From: Deinococcus marmoris
GTDB taxonomy: Bacteria > Deinococcota > Deinococci > Deinococcales > Deinococcaceae
Length of the DNA: 34,258 bases
NCBI RefSeq assembly: GCF_001949125.1
Contig: NZ_MSTI01000002.1
Location: forward strand, 1-34,258
Direction of reading: 5' to 3'
Part shown: one piece after another, positions 25,078 through 34,004 of the stretch
Numbering within the stretch: position 1 is the first letter of the stretch
How the letters are laid out: every line of letters starts with the position of its first letter
Notes under the pieces: generated by a model
The model's input: the letters and a program-made list of their open reading frames with translations, nothing else
What the model was told of the DNA's origin: nothing
Database searches by the model: none
Program-made: the position numbers and the translations under genes

Positions 25078-25788
25078 GTGACCGACGCCAAACCATACCG
25101 CCACCGTTTCCCCATGCTCATCATCCAGCACGCCGTTTGGCTCTACCACCGCTTTCCTCTGAGTTACCGAGACGTGCAGGAATTGCTTCACCAGCGCGGC
25201 ATTCAAGTCAGCCATGAGACTCTCCGCGAGTGGTGTATCAAGTTCGGACCCCTCTTCGCTGAAGACCTGCGCCACCGGGAACCCCGTCGGGGTTCCCGGT
25301 GGCATCTCGACGAGGTGTGTACGAGCGTGGACGGCGTTCGACACTGGCTTTGGAGGGCCGTGGACGAGTACGGTTTCGTGCTCGACATTCTCCTTCAGCG
25401 GCATCGGGACACCGAAGCAGCGAAGACCTTCCTGACCCGACTACTGAGAGAATACGATGTCCCGGAGGTCATCCATACCGATCAGCTGCGAAGTTACGGG
25501 GCCGCGATCCGAGAGATCCCCAGCCTGGTCAACGTTGACCACCAGCAGGTGATCTCAACGGCACGTTGCAACAATGTCATTGAGCAAGGACACCGATCCA
25601 CACGACGACAAGAGCGATCCCAGCAAGGATTCAGACGGTGGAAACACGCTCAAGAGTTCCTGAATTTGCACGCCCGAGTGACCAACCTTCACCATCATTC
25701 CCGCACCAGTGTTTCTGCCGCAGAAAGAAGAAGCAATCAGCGACGAGCGTTCCAGACGTGGTCAACCGTCGCGGCAGGGGTGGTCTGA
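25078..25788 (+). CDS. IS6-family transposase
   Basis: 236 residues from GTG 25078, full length. The N-terminal HTH is visible (YRDVQELLHQRGIQVSHETLREW) and the DDE triad is D78 (WHLDEV), D135 (IHTDQL) and E169 (NNVIEQGH). It appears intact and should catalyse replicative transposition of the 810-bp element. Its last codons and stop form the left arm of a 16-bp hairpin. Confidence 0.95.
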   Translation: MTDAKPYRHRFPMLIIQHAVWLYHRFPLSYRDVQELLHQRGIQVSHETLREWCIKFGPLFAEDLRHREPRRGSRWHLDEVCTSVDGVRHWLWRAVDEYGFVLDILLQRHRDTEAAKTFLTRLLREYDVPEVIHTDQLRSYGAAIREIPSLVNVDHQQVISTARCNNVIEQGHRSTRRQERSQQGFRRWKHAQEFLNLHARVTNLHHHSRTSVSAAERRSNQRRAFQTWSTVAAGVV

Positions 25789-25807
25789 GATTCAGACCAC
25801 CCCTGCC
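25773..25807 (+). terminator. perfect 16-bp hairpin at the transposase stop
   Basis: GGCAGGGGTGGTCTGA (25773-25788) and its exact complement (25792-25807) flank a 3-nt loop. The stem includes the stop codon of the transposase. No U-run follows, so intrinsic termination is uncertain, but a stem this stable should block readthrough in or out of the element. Confidence 0.5.
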
Positions 25808-25845
25808 CTTGGCCTGCCGTGACGCCAGTTAAGGCAACACAACCC

Positions 25846-26136
25846 CTTGAACTGCTGCGCGAACATCTGGCCCGGCCAGAACCCGTGGCCGCTTACAGCG
25901 ACCTGGGAATGATGTTCCTTAACCAGCTTCCGAACGCCGAGGCACACAGCTTGCTCAGCGAACGTGCGGCGCAGATGCAAGGGCAGATTGCAGATCTGGA
26001 GCGCGTGCCTATCCATGAGGGAGCCATTGGACGCGGACTGTTCGGTGTGGACCTGGCGGTCTCACGCCAGTTGGCGTTGCTGCGGGCAGACCTGGGGTGG
26101 CTGACGCAAACCCTGGGTGGCCTGGGACAGGTCTGA
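25846..26136 (+). pseudogene. PadR-like regulator, C-terminal fragment
   Basis: The reading frame entering from the IS6 right end encodes LELLREHLARPEPVAAYSDLGMMFLNQLPNAEAHSLL and ends with LAVSRQLALLRADLGWLTQTL. This fits the C-terminal effector/dimer helices of PadR/Vir-type regulators (a leucine-rich helix with S-E-R-A-A-Q-M and the QLALLxADLxWL helix). The N-terminal winged helix is missing, and the IS6 end marks the cut. The apparent start inside the IS is an artefact. Not found on the other side of the element. Confidence 0.5.
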
Positions 26137-26337
26137 GCGCAGTTGCCCCTGCGTGTTGCAGACCCTCTGAGTCGCCTCTGGCGCTCATAGAAGCCTTCCG
26201 ATCTGGATAACGTTCTGGCTCTTGCAAGATCAGGTCCGCTCAGCACGGGAGGCTGCGTCAGCTGAACTGAATGTGCATTGGCAACAAGGGCGAATTTCCG
26301 TTCATATACGAGTGGACAGCCACAGGCATGTCCGTAG

Positions 26338-26791
<454 letters not shown>

Positions 26792-26805
<14 letters not shown>

Positions 26806-27105
26806 GAGTCACCGCCCGCAATTCCGCCGCTGCCACTTCAGGGAATTTGTCGTTGGCGAATTCGCCCGCGCCCTGTTCGGTGACGGGCAGATACTTCATG
26901 CGGCCTGGCGCCCGCAGGTACGGATATAGTTCGATGTGCAGGGGAAAATCGGGTGTGGGGCGTTCAGGGGACTTTGATGCACTGTCATCAGGTACGGCAT
27001 CCGCACGCCGAAGAGGGCGTCCAGACGCAGCAGGGCGTCTTTGAGGGTGCGGGCGAAGGCGTCGCGTTCGTCAGGGGTCAGTTCGGACAGCAGTGAGACG
27101 GACCG
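26792..27105 (-). pseudogene. galT: galactose-1-phosphate uridylyltransferase, C-terminal remnant
   Basis: The minus strand encodes [39 protein letters not shown] (a typical GalT C-terminal segment), then after a frameshift near 26950 continues as [20 protein letters not shown] and ends VTLADV-stop at 26792. The stop overlaps the galK start, the normal galT-galK order. The 5' two thirds, including the HxH active site, are missing. It ends close to the IS-like sequence at 27121. Confidence 0.7.
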
Positions 27106-27120
27106 GGCTGATCTTGCCAG

Positions 27121-27149
27121 GGTTTTGTGGTTCTTGCACACTTTTGGTG
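27121..27149 (+). repeat. possible solo end of an ISL3-type element
   Basis: GGTTTTGTGGTTCTT matches 14 of 15 bases with GGTTTTGCGGTTCTT, found just before the ISL3 transposase at 32895. It borders the truncated galT and may be a remnant insertion-sequence end. Confidence 0.3.
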
Positions 27150-27253
27150 GTTCTGAGTCATGATTGGTGCAAGATTGGAATGAGCCGAACCCAAAAACCT
27201 GTTCAAGTCGGGATGAGCAGAGGCAACTGCGCGAGGGCTGCATACTTGCGCTC

Positions 27254-27964
27254 ATGACCAGCACTCCTGACAGCAAAGTATTATTCATTACTGGCGCGGG
27301 GGGCGGCATTGGCACGGCGGTGGCCAGGCACGCGGTTCGGGACGGCTGGCGTGTGGCCGTCACAGACCGCTGTTTCGAAACCGTTCAAACGCTGGCTGCC
27401 GAACTGGGAAACGCCGCTCTGCCTCTGCCCTGCGACGTGACCGAGTGGGCCGAACTGGACGCGGCGGTGGCGGCCACCCTGAACCACTTTGGGCGGCTAG
27501 ACGCGGCGCTGGCGAATGCGGGCTTCACAGCGGGCGAGGCGCGGTACTCGGAGGGCGGACCCACCCCGCACGAGTGGCGCGACATGATCTTGACCAACGT
27601 GCTGGGCACCGCGCTGACTGCGCGGGCCACGCTGCCACACCTGCTGAGCAGCACAGGGCACCTGCTGCTTCTCGGCTCGGTGACCGGGCGGGTGGCCACC
27701 CCCGGCCCCTATAGCGCCACCAAATTCGCGGTCAGCGGCATGGCAGAGAGCATCCGCCAGGAAGTGCGGGAGAGCGGTGTGCGCGTGACCTGCATTGAGC
27801 CCGGGCGCGTGGACACGGCCTACTGGGACGCGGGCGGCAAACCGGAAGGCGTAGACTACTTGCAGGACAATGACATCGCTCGCGCCGTGCTGTATGTCTT
27901 AAGCCAGCCACCGCACGTCGCCATCAGTGAGGTGGTCATTCGGCCCTCGACGCAGATCGAATAG
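27254..27964 (+). CDS. short-chain dehydrogenase/reductase
   Basis: 236 residues from ATG 27254; the ORF is open further upstream, but the protein match begins here. It is a classical SDR, NAD(P)-dependent oxidoreductase: TGAGGGIG at 13-20, NAG at 88-90, S142 (GSVTG), and the Y153-x3-K157 catalytic pair (YSATK). The D after the second strand (TDR, D38) favours NAD(H), although R39 could allow NADP(H). Substrate not inferable; SDRs act on alcohols, sugars and ketones. It stands alone between transposon remnants, so it may have moved as cargo. Confidence 0.9.
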   Translation: MTSTPDSKVLFITGAGGGIGTAVARHAVRDGWRVAVTDRCFETVQTLAAELGNAALPLPCDVTEWAELDAAVAATLNHFGRLDAALANAGFTAGEARYSEGGPTPHEWRDMILTNVLGTALTARATLPHLLSSTGHLLLLGSVTGRVATPGPYSATKFAVSGMAESIRQEVRESGVRVTCIEPGRVDTAYWDAGGKPEGVDYLQDNDIARAVLYVLSQPPHVAISEVVIRPSTQIE

Positions 27965-27973
27965 GGCTTGGAA

Positions 27974-28016
27974 TGAGGGTCATCCAGTTTTGCGGCTCTT
28001 GCGTTGATTCCGTGCA
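27974..28016 (+). repeat. solo copy of the ISL3-type left end
   Basis: A 43-bp stretch matches 32883-32925, just upstream of the ISL3 transposase, with 5 mismatches. Shared blocks are TGAGGGT, GTTTTGCGG and CGTTGATTCCGTGCA. It lies 10 bp after the SDR stop, same orientation, with no transposase following. It probably marks a lost insertion. Confidence 0.5.
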
Positions 28017-28202
28017 GGGGTTAGCTTATGAGCAAAACACGTTGTCGAAGCGTCTCTTTCGCTCCCATATCATGCCACCGGGCCAACGGAGCTCTCATAC
28101 GACTTCAAAGCGCTTTTCATTGCTCAGGAACTGAATTAAGCTCAGCATGCCGACAGTTGATCAGGGCATTCCCAGCTCCCTTAAATCCAAGGTGAGCCTT
28201 CT

Positions 28203-29228
28203 TCAAAAGCCCCCATAGCCGCCGTCCTTCTCCTCACTCCTGGTTCCGTCGGCAGGATTGCCGGTTTCTTCCAGGGTAATCAGCTCGTTGCCGCGCACGA
28301 AAGCTTCCATGAAGCGGCGCATCACCGTCATCTGGCTGCGGTGGGCCTTCAGCGCCTCCAGTTTCTGGTCCTCGTCCTGCTGGCTCAGATCGGCGCGCTG
28401 CCAGGGCAGGTGGAAGCCGCGTGGCGAGATCAGCAGCGGAAATCCCTCGTGCAGTCCTTTGGGAACGGGCCATTCCACGCCGCCGTGCACGATCCAGTAG
28501 CGGGCACGCGAGGTCCATCCACGTTGCTTGAGCGCCTCCTGCGTGAACAGACTGGTAGCGATGTGGTCCTTATGAAAGTCGCTGGTGGACGGCAGCAGCA
28601 CCACATCCGGTTTGACCGTGTCCAGCACGCTGTTGAGGTCCCGGCGCAGGTTGAAAGCCGTATAAACCGCGCTGGGAGAAAGGGCGCGCTCGTAGGGAAC
28701 GCGCAGCGCTCCCGTGTGCGGCGAGCGCACCGGATCGGGACTGTTCCACATTTTCAGCAGCGCCCCGTCCGGATAGCCCAGAAAGGTGATGTGGTTGGCG
28801 GGCACGCCCAGTGCGGCGGCGGCAGCGGCGGCCTCATTCATGCGGCGGCGGCCCAGATTCTCGGTGGCATTCTGGCGCGGGTTCAGGGTGCGGTCCAGCA
28901 GGGCACTGTCCAACTCGAAGCCGTCGCCGCTGGTGAACCACACGATGTGCACCTGTGCTCCCGCCCGCACTGCTCCGGCCATCATGCCGCCGCAGCACAG
29001 GCTCTCGTCGTCTGGGTGCGGGCTGACCATCAGCACCGTCTGTCCGGCGCGGATGGTCGGCAACTCCGGCAGGGCGCGTACAGTGGCGACGGCGCGCGGA
29101 TACAGCAGCGTTAGCGCTGAGCCAGTATTGATGGCGTAGGCCAGCACCAGCGCGATGATCAGCAGCGCGCCCAGCACCCAGTCACGCCGCCGACTGCCAA
29201 ACCGCCGCCCGCCTAGTCTTTTCCACAT
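28203..29228 (-). CDS. PIG-L family deacetylase, membrane-anchored
   Basis: 341 residues. A basic N-terminus followed by a helix at about 17-38 (WVLGALLIIALVLAYAI) anchors it to the membrane, with the domain outside. PHPDDE (70-75) and the HKDH (~210) zinc-binding motifs mark the LmbE/PIG-L fold, which removes acetyl groups from N-acetylglucosamine-containing glycolipids, mycothiol or bacillithiol precursors and surface glycans. An extracytoplasmic location points to modification of cell-envelope carbohydrate rather than thiol synthesis. A TAAGCT box lies 6 nt before the ATG (leaderless). Confidence 0.88.
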   Translation of the reverse strand: MWKRLGGRRFGSRRRDWVLGALLIIALVLAYAINTGSALTLLYPRAVATVRALPELPTIRAGQTVLMVSPHPDDESLCCGGMMAGAVRAGAQVHIVWFTSGDGFELDSALLDRTLNPRQNATENLGRRRMNEAAAAAAALGVPANHITFLGYPDGALLKMWNSPDPVRSPHTGALRVPYERALSPSAVYTAFNLRRDLNSVLDTVKPDVVLLPSTSDFHKDHIATSLFTQEALKQRGWTSRARYWIVHGGVEWPVPKGLHEGFPLLISPRGFHLPWQRADLSQQDEDQKLEALKAHRSQMTVMRRFMEAFVRGNELITLEETGNPADGTRSEEKDGGYGGF

Positions 29229-29234
29229 TCCCGC

Positions 29235-29240
29235 AGCTTA
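29235..29240 (-). promoter_or_regulatory. leaderless -10 box of the deacetylase
   Basis: TAAGCT on the minus strand ends 6 nt before the ATG at 29228. No Shine-Dalgarno sequence is seen. Confidence 0.4.
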
Positions 29241-29570
29241 GCGGGTCAGCTCCTGCATCCTGTCCGGCGAGGCCACAAACACCCGCTTGGCCATGTTCAG
29301 GAACAAGCCCGGTTTCCACTCCGTCCTCTGTCCCCTTCAGCAACAGTCACGGCGGCATTTTGGACCATTTCTACAGTGCTGATCTCATCTGGACGGTGCG
29401 ATTAAGGGAAATTTTCCCCTCCCTTCCAGTGTCCTCTGAGCTTCCGCACGGCCTGACTTGCTTAAGGTCTGGTGGGTACATTCAAAAAATTGTCCCGGAA
29501 AGTGTTGGGGGACTGAGGGTACATGCTTTAACGATGCGAATGGCCTGCGTTGAGACAGGTAAACTGAGGC
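29241..29570. other. no gene seen; short AT palindrome
   Basis: Region between two divergent genes. GGGAAATTTTCCC lies near 29406-29420. A TAAACT at 29560-29565 is 5 nt before the GTG at 29571 and is a possible leaderless -10. Nothing else is recognised. Confidence 0.3.
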
Positions 29571-30263
29571 GTGAAACCCTTCCTGTACCTGTTGCCCTTG
29601 GCCATGCTGGGCCTGACCTCTCCTGCACTGGCGCAGGCCGCCCCCAACTGCACGCTAGCGAATCTGGTGGACGGCGAAACTTATATGGCCCTGGCCTTTA
29701 ATCCGGCCCAGAGCAGCGCCGCCGCTGAGAGTGCCGCCGCGACCGGTTGGGCCGATTGCCGCGCCGCCAGATTGCGCGCTGATCTCAAGGCGTCCCCCAA
29801 CCTTAATACCCGCATTGATGGGCTACGCAAGGCCTACCGCGCCCTGCGTTCCAGCGAGGGCGAGATGGCAGCCACCCGCAATGGCGGCGGTACGCTGTAC
29901 CTGAATGCCATTCCCCTGACCTACCCGGCTCTGGAGACGCAGGTGCAGAGCCTGGCCGCCCTGGCCCGCAGCCCGCTGGGCGGTCAGACCTCGGCGGCCT
30001 ACGCGGCCCAGATCAAGCAGGCGATGGCGGACCACGCCGCTTATGTCAAGGCGCTGCGCGATTTCAAGCCGGGCAAGGATGTCACGGCCTTTGACCCTAA
30101 AGCCTGGAAGAGCACTGTGGACAATTACGAGAAACTGAGCAAGAGCGTCATGACCACGCTGGGAACGAAGGGGGACGCGGCCACCGCGCTGGGTTATCAC
30201 CTCCTGAACACCACGACTTTTCCGGCCACCAATGACGGCGGCAGCAATCCTGACGGCAGCTAA
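29571..30263 (+). CDS. secreted protein of unknown function
   Basis: 230 residues from GTG 29571. The signal peptide is clear: KPFLYLLPLAMLGLTSPALAQA. The mature protein is alanine-rich and mostly helical with two cysteines (about 27 and 63), which could form one disulfide in the periplasm. Residues about 90-200 contain two long amphipathic helices (TQVQSLAALARSP and KALRDFKPG regions), suggesting a helical-bundle protein. The C-terminus is Gly/Asn/Ser-rich (DGGSNPDGS). I do not recognise a family. It is convergent with the DUF4384-like gene 27 bp away. Confidence 0.65.
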   Translation: MKPFLYLLPLAMLGLTSPALAQAAPNCTLANLVDGETYMALAFNPAQSSAAAESAAATGWADCRAARLRADLKASPNLNTRIDGLRKAYRALRSSEGEMAATRNGGGTLYLNAIPLTYPALETQVQSLAALARSPLGGQTSAAYAAQIKQAMADHAAYVKALRDFKPGKDVTAFDPKAWKSTVDNYEKLSKSVMTTLGTKGDAATALGYHLLNTTTFPATNDGGSNPDGS

Positions 30264-30290
30264 AACAGTTGTCAAAGCTCTGCGGCTGCT

Positions 30291-31136
30291 CTAGCGCTGG
30301 CTTGGAGGGGATTCGAAGATGGGTTGCGGCTGGGGTTCGGGGGGCGGATCGGGACAGCGCTCAAAGGGGGGATAGGGCTGTGGGTCGGGCAGTTGGTAGG
30401 GACAGTTCCTGTAGTCGAACGGGGATTGGGATTCACCAGGGCCCACAAAAACGGGGTAGGGCGTGGGTTCGGGAGGCGGATCGGGATAGCCCCGGAAGAT
30501 GGGGTTGACCCGGGGATCGGGGGCCGGCACCTGGAAGACCGTGCCTCCCCGGTTGACTGCCTGAGATCCCACCTGAAAAAAGGCGGTATCGGTGACCCAG
30601 GCATTGTCAAGGAGCTGCCCGATCACGATGCTCAGCGCCTGCGCCAGTCCATTCTGACCCCGCACGGTGACGGTGGCGAACTGCTGCTGCTCCTCAAAGC
30701 GGGCAATGTCGTTCAGACTCAGGGGAGAGGTACTTGCCACGGCCAGCAGCTTGTCCTGTCCGCTGGGGCCGCCCACATTAAGGTTGTAACTCGCGCCGCG
30801 CGCCGGAAAGAATCGTGTTCCTGCCCGCACGTAATTGCTGTTCTCATACCTGTTGGGGAAGAACAGGTCGATGTCGCCGTCCGCGCTCAGGTTGAACAGG
30901 TAGATGTAGGCATTGGCATTGGTCTGGAGGCCCACACTGATGTTCTCGCCGATTCCGTACACGGAATTGCCTGAGCCACTGGGGTCACGGTCGACCCAGA
31001 CCTGCACGTTCAAGTTCGACCGTGCGGGGTTGACGATGATGCTCTGGGCGCTGATCTGTACCCTTCCGGCACTCGCCGTAGAAACGGTCAGACCAAGTAG
31101 GGTGCTGAGCATCAGAATGTTCCGGGCAGTGCGCAT
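30291..31136 (-). CDS. DUF4384-domain secreted protein, proline-rich C-terminus
   Basis: 281 residues from ATG 31136, chosen for AGGAGG 6 nt upstream and a signal peptide (ARNILMLSTLLGLTVSTASA). Residues about 25-175 fit the DUF4384 domain of surface or S-layer-associated proteins: VGLQTNANAYIYLFNLSADGDIDLFFPN, then RFFPARGASYNLNVGGPSGQDKLLAVAS. The last 75 residues are proline-rich repeats of the type P-x-P-x-P-Y-P-x-F (three units; two contain CP). This should be an extended cell-envelope spacer. DUF4384 proteins occur with kinases or outer-surface systems; function is not defined. Confidence 0.8.
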   Translation of the reverse strand: MRTARNILMLSTLLGLTVSTASAGRVQISAQSIIVNPARSNLNVQVWVDRDPSGSGNSVYGIGENISVGLQTNANAYIYLFNLSADGDIDLFFPNRYENSNYVRAGTRFFPARGASYNLNVGGPSGQDKLLAVASTSPLSLNDIARFEEQQQFATVTVRGQNGLAQALSIVIGQLLDNAWVTDTAFFQVGSQAVNRGGTVFQVPAPDPRVNPIFRGYPDPPPEPTPYPVFVGPGESQSPFDYRNCPYQLPDPQPYPPFERCPDPPPEPQPQPIFESPPSQR

Positions 31137-31635
31137 GGTGGGCCTCCTGGAGTTGGGACGGATGAGGAAGTGGACTGAGACGAGTTTGAAATCTAGAAAG
31201 ATGGTTTCAGGGTATCGGAGTGTGGGACGCTTAATCTCTCTTCGGCCCAACGTCCCAGAGCATCCTTGATCGCACTTTCAGTTCAACCCTGCAACCCCGT
31301 TTAGGGCTTGAGCGAGAAAGCGTCCAGGCCGTCTGGGAGAGCGTTTTCCGTGCATTGGGAAGTGGCACCGCCGTTTTGCTGAGCCTACAGGGTTCAGCGA
31401 CCATAAGCTGTCTTTTCGAGATGCTGCACCTTGAGCGCAGGAGATGATCCAAAGCTGAGCAGAAAACATGGCTTGTTCAGGTTGAGGAGCGAATGGACTC
31501 GTCTTGTTGCCGTCCTAGAGGAGCTTTCCCTGGTCAGCATCAGGTCCTAAATGGGGTTTTTAACCAGATGGAATGCATAAATTCAATGGAGTATTTGTCC
31601 GAATAGAGCTTGTCTCATCCCCCAGCCCCAGCCTG
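31137..31635. other. no gene; possible decayed transposase piece
   Basis: Holds the promoter region of the DUF4384-like gene. A plus-strand open frame at 31235-31447, without a start codon, encodes a helical stretch (LERESVQAVWESVFRALG, VLLSLQGSATISCLFEML) that could be the relic of an insertion sequence. Not assigned. Confidence 0.25.
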
Positions 31636-32553
31636 CTACACGGCGGGGTTCAACGTGGTCTGCCCGTTCAAGAGTGCCGGGCGATCAGAGATCTTCCCAG
31701 CCTTCACAGATTTGCTGTAGCGCCAGTACACGAACAAACCGTAGAGCAGGGGGACCAGCACCTGAAGGATGAAGACGGGACTGAGCGTAGAACCCGCCTC
31801 GACAGCGTCGGTCACGGCCGGTGTCGGGGCAGTGGTTCCCGTCGTCTGTGTAATTTCAAAGTCAGCGGTCACGATGTCCCAGACGGCGTGGAACAGCATC
31901 AGAGGATAAATCGAAGCCACCCGCAGGCGCAGCGCCCCCATCATCACGCCGACTGCAAAGGCGTTGATGATCTGGTCCGTGGTTCCCTGAAGTGAAGCGC
32001 CATGAACCAGGTTGATCAGGTGAACGCTGGCAAAGATCACGGCCGTCCCCAGGACCGTCAGCAGTGGCGTAAGCCTGGTTCTGAAGGCCTCAAAGAGAAT
32101 GCCGCGGAACATCAGTTCCTCGGCAAAGCCCACCAGCAGGAAATTGGCCACATACGCTGCGCTGACGGACAATACCCCCCAGGTGAAGACATCCACCGCT
32201 CCCTGACTGACGCTGTAGAAGGTGAGGACCCCATAGAAACCCAGCAGAAAGATCACGGGAAACACGAAGAACTTCAAGCTGCTGGTCAGGGATTTCCTGA
32301 AGCCCACCGCCTGCCACCAGCCCAGCCCGGCGACGATCAGGCACAGCACACCCGCCACAAGAGCTTCAACAGGCAACTGATTGACAGCTTCCAATATCCC
32401 TGCTGGAGCAGGAATACCAGCGGCATTATTGCCCAATGAGTCGACCAAAGGAGGCGGCTTGAGCGTATCTATCGTTAAAAAAATGCCGATATTCAGTACG
32501 AATGCCAGTAGGGCAGCCCAGATGGGATGTGCACGGAGCGTCTTGAGTAGCAT
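31636..32553 (-). CDS. CPBP-family intramembrane metalloprotease
   Basis: 305 residues, about seven to eight membrane helices. The CPBP (CAAX protease/bacteriocin-processing, Abi) motifs are present: FAEELMFRGILFEAF (EE...R), FASVHLINL, and LFHAVWD, together the glutamates and histidines of the intramembrane zinc site. Bacterial members process or protect against peptides, or act in membrane-protein quality control. The C-terminal ~60 residues are an extra helix and tail. TATTGT lies 6 nt before the ATG (leaderless layout). Substrate unknown. Confidence 0.9.
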   Translation of the reverse strand: MLLKTLRAHPIWAALLAFVLNIGIFLTIDTLKPPPLVDSLGNNAAGIPAPAGILEAVNQLPVEALVAGVLCLIVAGLGWWQAVGFRKSLTSSLKFFVFPVIFLLGFYGVLTFYSVSQGAVDVFTWGVLSVSAAYVANFLLVGFAEELMFRGILFEAFRTRLTPLLTVLGTAVIFASVHLINLVHGASLQGTTDQIINAFAVGVMMGALRLRVASIYPLMLFHAVWDIVTADFEITQTTGTTAPTPAVTDAVEAGSTLSPVFILQVLVPLLYGLFVYWRYSKSVKAGKISDRPALLNGQTTLNPAV

Positions 32554-32559
32554 GAGAAT

Positions 32560-32565
32560 ACAATA
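32560..32565 (-). promoter_or_regulatory. leaderless -10 box of the CPBP protease
   Basis: TATTGT on the minus strand ends 6 nt before the ATG at 32553; no ribosome site is seen. Confidence 0.4.
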
Positions 32566-32755
32566 AGCATTACATTTCAGTGAATTCTATGAATTCTTCC
32601 AATATGAAACCAAGATGAGACATATATAATCAAGTTGCCCCAATAGAGACAGGACTCAGTAGCTGACAACTTCGTTTTTGACCGTCTCAGACGGCGAGAA
32701 GTCCACCTTCCGATCTGTCCCTCGACAGAAACGAGAAATCGCGATGTTTTGAGGT

Positions 32756-32882
32756 GTGAAGCCACCAAAACCCGTCACCTCACAGGCTCCCGAATTCACC
32801 GCCCATTTCAAAGCCTGCGTGCCCTCGCTGCGTATCGACACGCATCAGCGTGCCGTCGACGTTGTTCTGGCCATGATCATGG
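32756..32882 (+). pseudogene. possible transposase N-terminus cut by an ISL3-type end
   Basis: A GTG-initiated frame encodes APEFTAHFKACVPSLRIDTHQRAVDVVLAM, resembling the start of some IS4-like transposases in this genus. It loses that character exactly where the ISL3-type end begins at 32883. Low confidence. The preceding 32566-32755 holds nothing I recognise. Confidence 0.3.
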
Positions 32883-33942
32883 TGAGGGTGACCCGGTTTT
32901 GCGGTTCTTCCGTTGATTCCGTGCAACGTGTCAGGTGTGCTACCTGAAGGGCATGCAGACACTCATCAACGTGCTCAGCAGGCTCTTTCCCGCAGAATTC
33001 CAAGTCGTGGTAGAGCGATGTGAGATGGAGGCTGACCACGTCAGCCTCCACCTGTCAAGTTGTGCCGCAGCGCAACCCTGCCCCAGATGCCAGGTCCTCT
33101 CGCACAGCATTCATAGCCGCTATGGACGACAGTTTCAACATCTTCCCTGGGGCCATTTATCAGTTCGCATCCAACTTCAGGTCCGCTGGTTTCGGTGTCG
33201 TAACTGCCATCCAGTTCGTACGTTTGCCGAGCAATTTCCCGATTTGGTTGCACCGTACGCACGCTACAGCACCGCTGTCTGTCGCCTTTTTCGGCAGTTT
33301 GTCCTGGCTGTAGGCGGAGAGGGAGGCAAGAAGCTTCTTGCTTCCCTCTCCCTGCGAGTGAGTGGCGATCGTCTCTTGACTGAGCAGCAGCATATCTGCC
33401 CACTCCCTGGCCCGGTTCCACGAGTCGTCGGGATCGACGACTTCGCCTTCAAAAAAGGTCTGAGATACGGGACAATCATTGTCGATCTAGAAACCAGAAG
33501 GGCGATAGATCTCCTGCCAGATCGCAAGGCCGAGACCGTCCCTCAGTGGCTCTTGCGACATCCAGAAATTGAAGTCATCAGCCAGGACCGGTCCACGGAG
33601 TACGAGCGGGCGAGTCGGGAAGGAGCACCACAAGCGGTCTAGGTGCTGGACCGCTGGCATGTGTTCAAGAACTTCCGGGAGGCCGTGGAACGACAGCTCA
33701 AGCGATCACAAGGGACGCTGGATGACGTTGCCAGCGCTTTTCTTCCTGTCTCGCTACCCAGACGATCACTTCGGGAAGAGGAGGCGCGTCAGGTACGTTA
33801 CGAGCGTTGATGTATCGAGGTGGCGCAGATTAAATTGTTGGCAGCCCAGGGGCAATCTGCAGCGCAGATTGCCCGGGACCTTCACCGGAGCCACCACTTT
33901 GTTCGTTTTAGCTTACGGGTGGAACGGGTGCCGCCCACCCGT
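32883..33942 (+). mobile_element. ISL3-family element, decayed and 3'-truncated
   Basis: The left end (32883-32925) is shared with 27974-28016. A transposase with two in-frame stops follows. No matching right end was found before the IS3-type gene begins at 34005, so the element is probably interrupted or truncated there. Confidence 0.6.
32953..33942 (+). pseudogene. ISL3-family transposase, two in-frame stops
   Basis: The N-terminal zinc-ribbon region has CPRC and CRNC cysteine pairs, as in ISL3 transposases. VVGIDDFAFKKG holds the first catalytic aspartates. The open frame ends at TAG 33640-33642, where relatives read AVQVLDRWH (CAG to TAG). It continues in the same frame as VLDRWHVFKNFREAVERQL to a second stop, TGA 33808-33810, then IKLLAAQGQSAAQIARDLHRS to about 33942. 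No frameshift is needed. The protein is therefore non-functional in normal decoding. Confidence 0.8.
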
Positions 33943-34004
33943 CACCTGATGTTGTTAGGGTTTGGTGGAGGGTAAGTTCAGTGTGATTCACACTGGAGGA
34001 CAGA

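Larger units (their letters stand above)
25036..25845 (+). mobile_element. IS6-family insertion sequence (810 bp)
   Basis: Terminal inverted repeats are perfect over 17 bp: GGGTTGTGTTGCCTTAA at 25036-25052 and its complement at 25829-25845. Length and repeat start (GG...TGTTGC) fit the IS6/IS26 family. The flanking octamers differ (TGACGGCA, CTTGAACT), so there is no target duplication; the copy probably arose by replicative cointegration and then recombination or deletion on at least one side. One side is a cut-off PadR-like gene. Confidence 0.88.

Noticed and set aside
26146..26337. Gene between PadR fragment and IS630 tail
   Set aside because: Open frames here have no family signal or start site; likely the outer part of the IS630 remnant and scar sequence.
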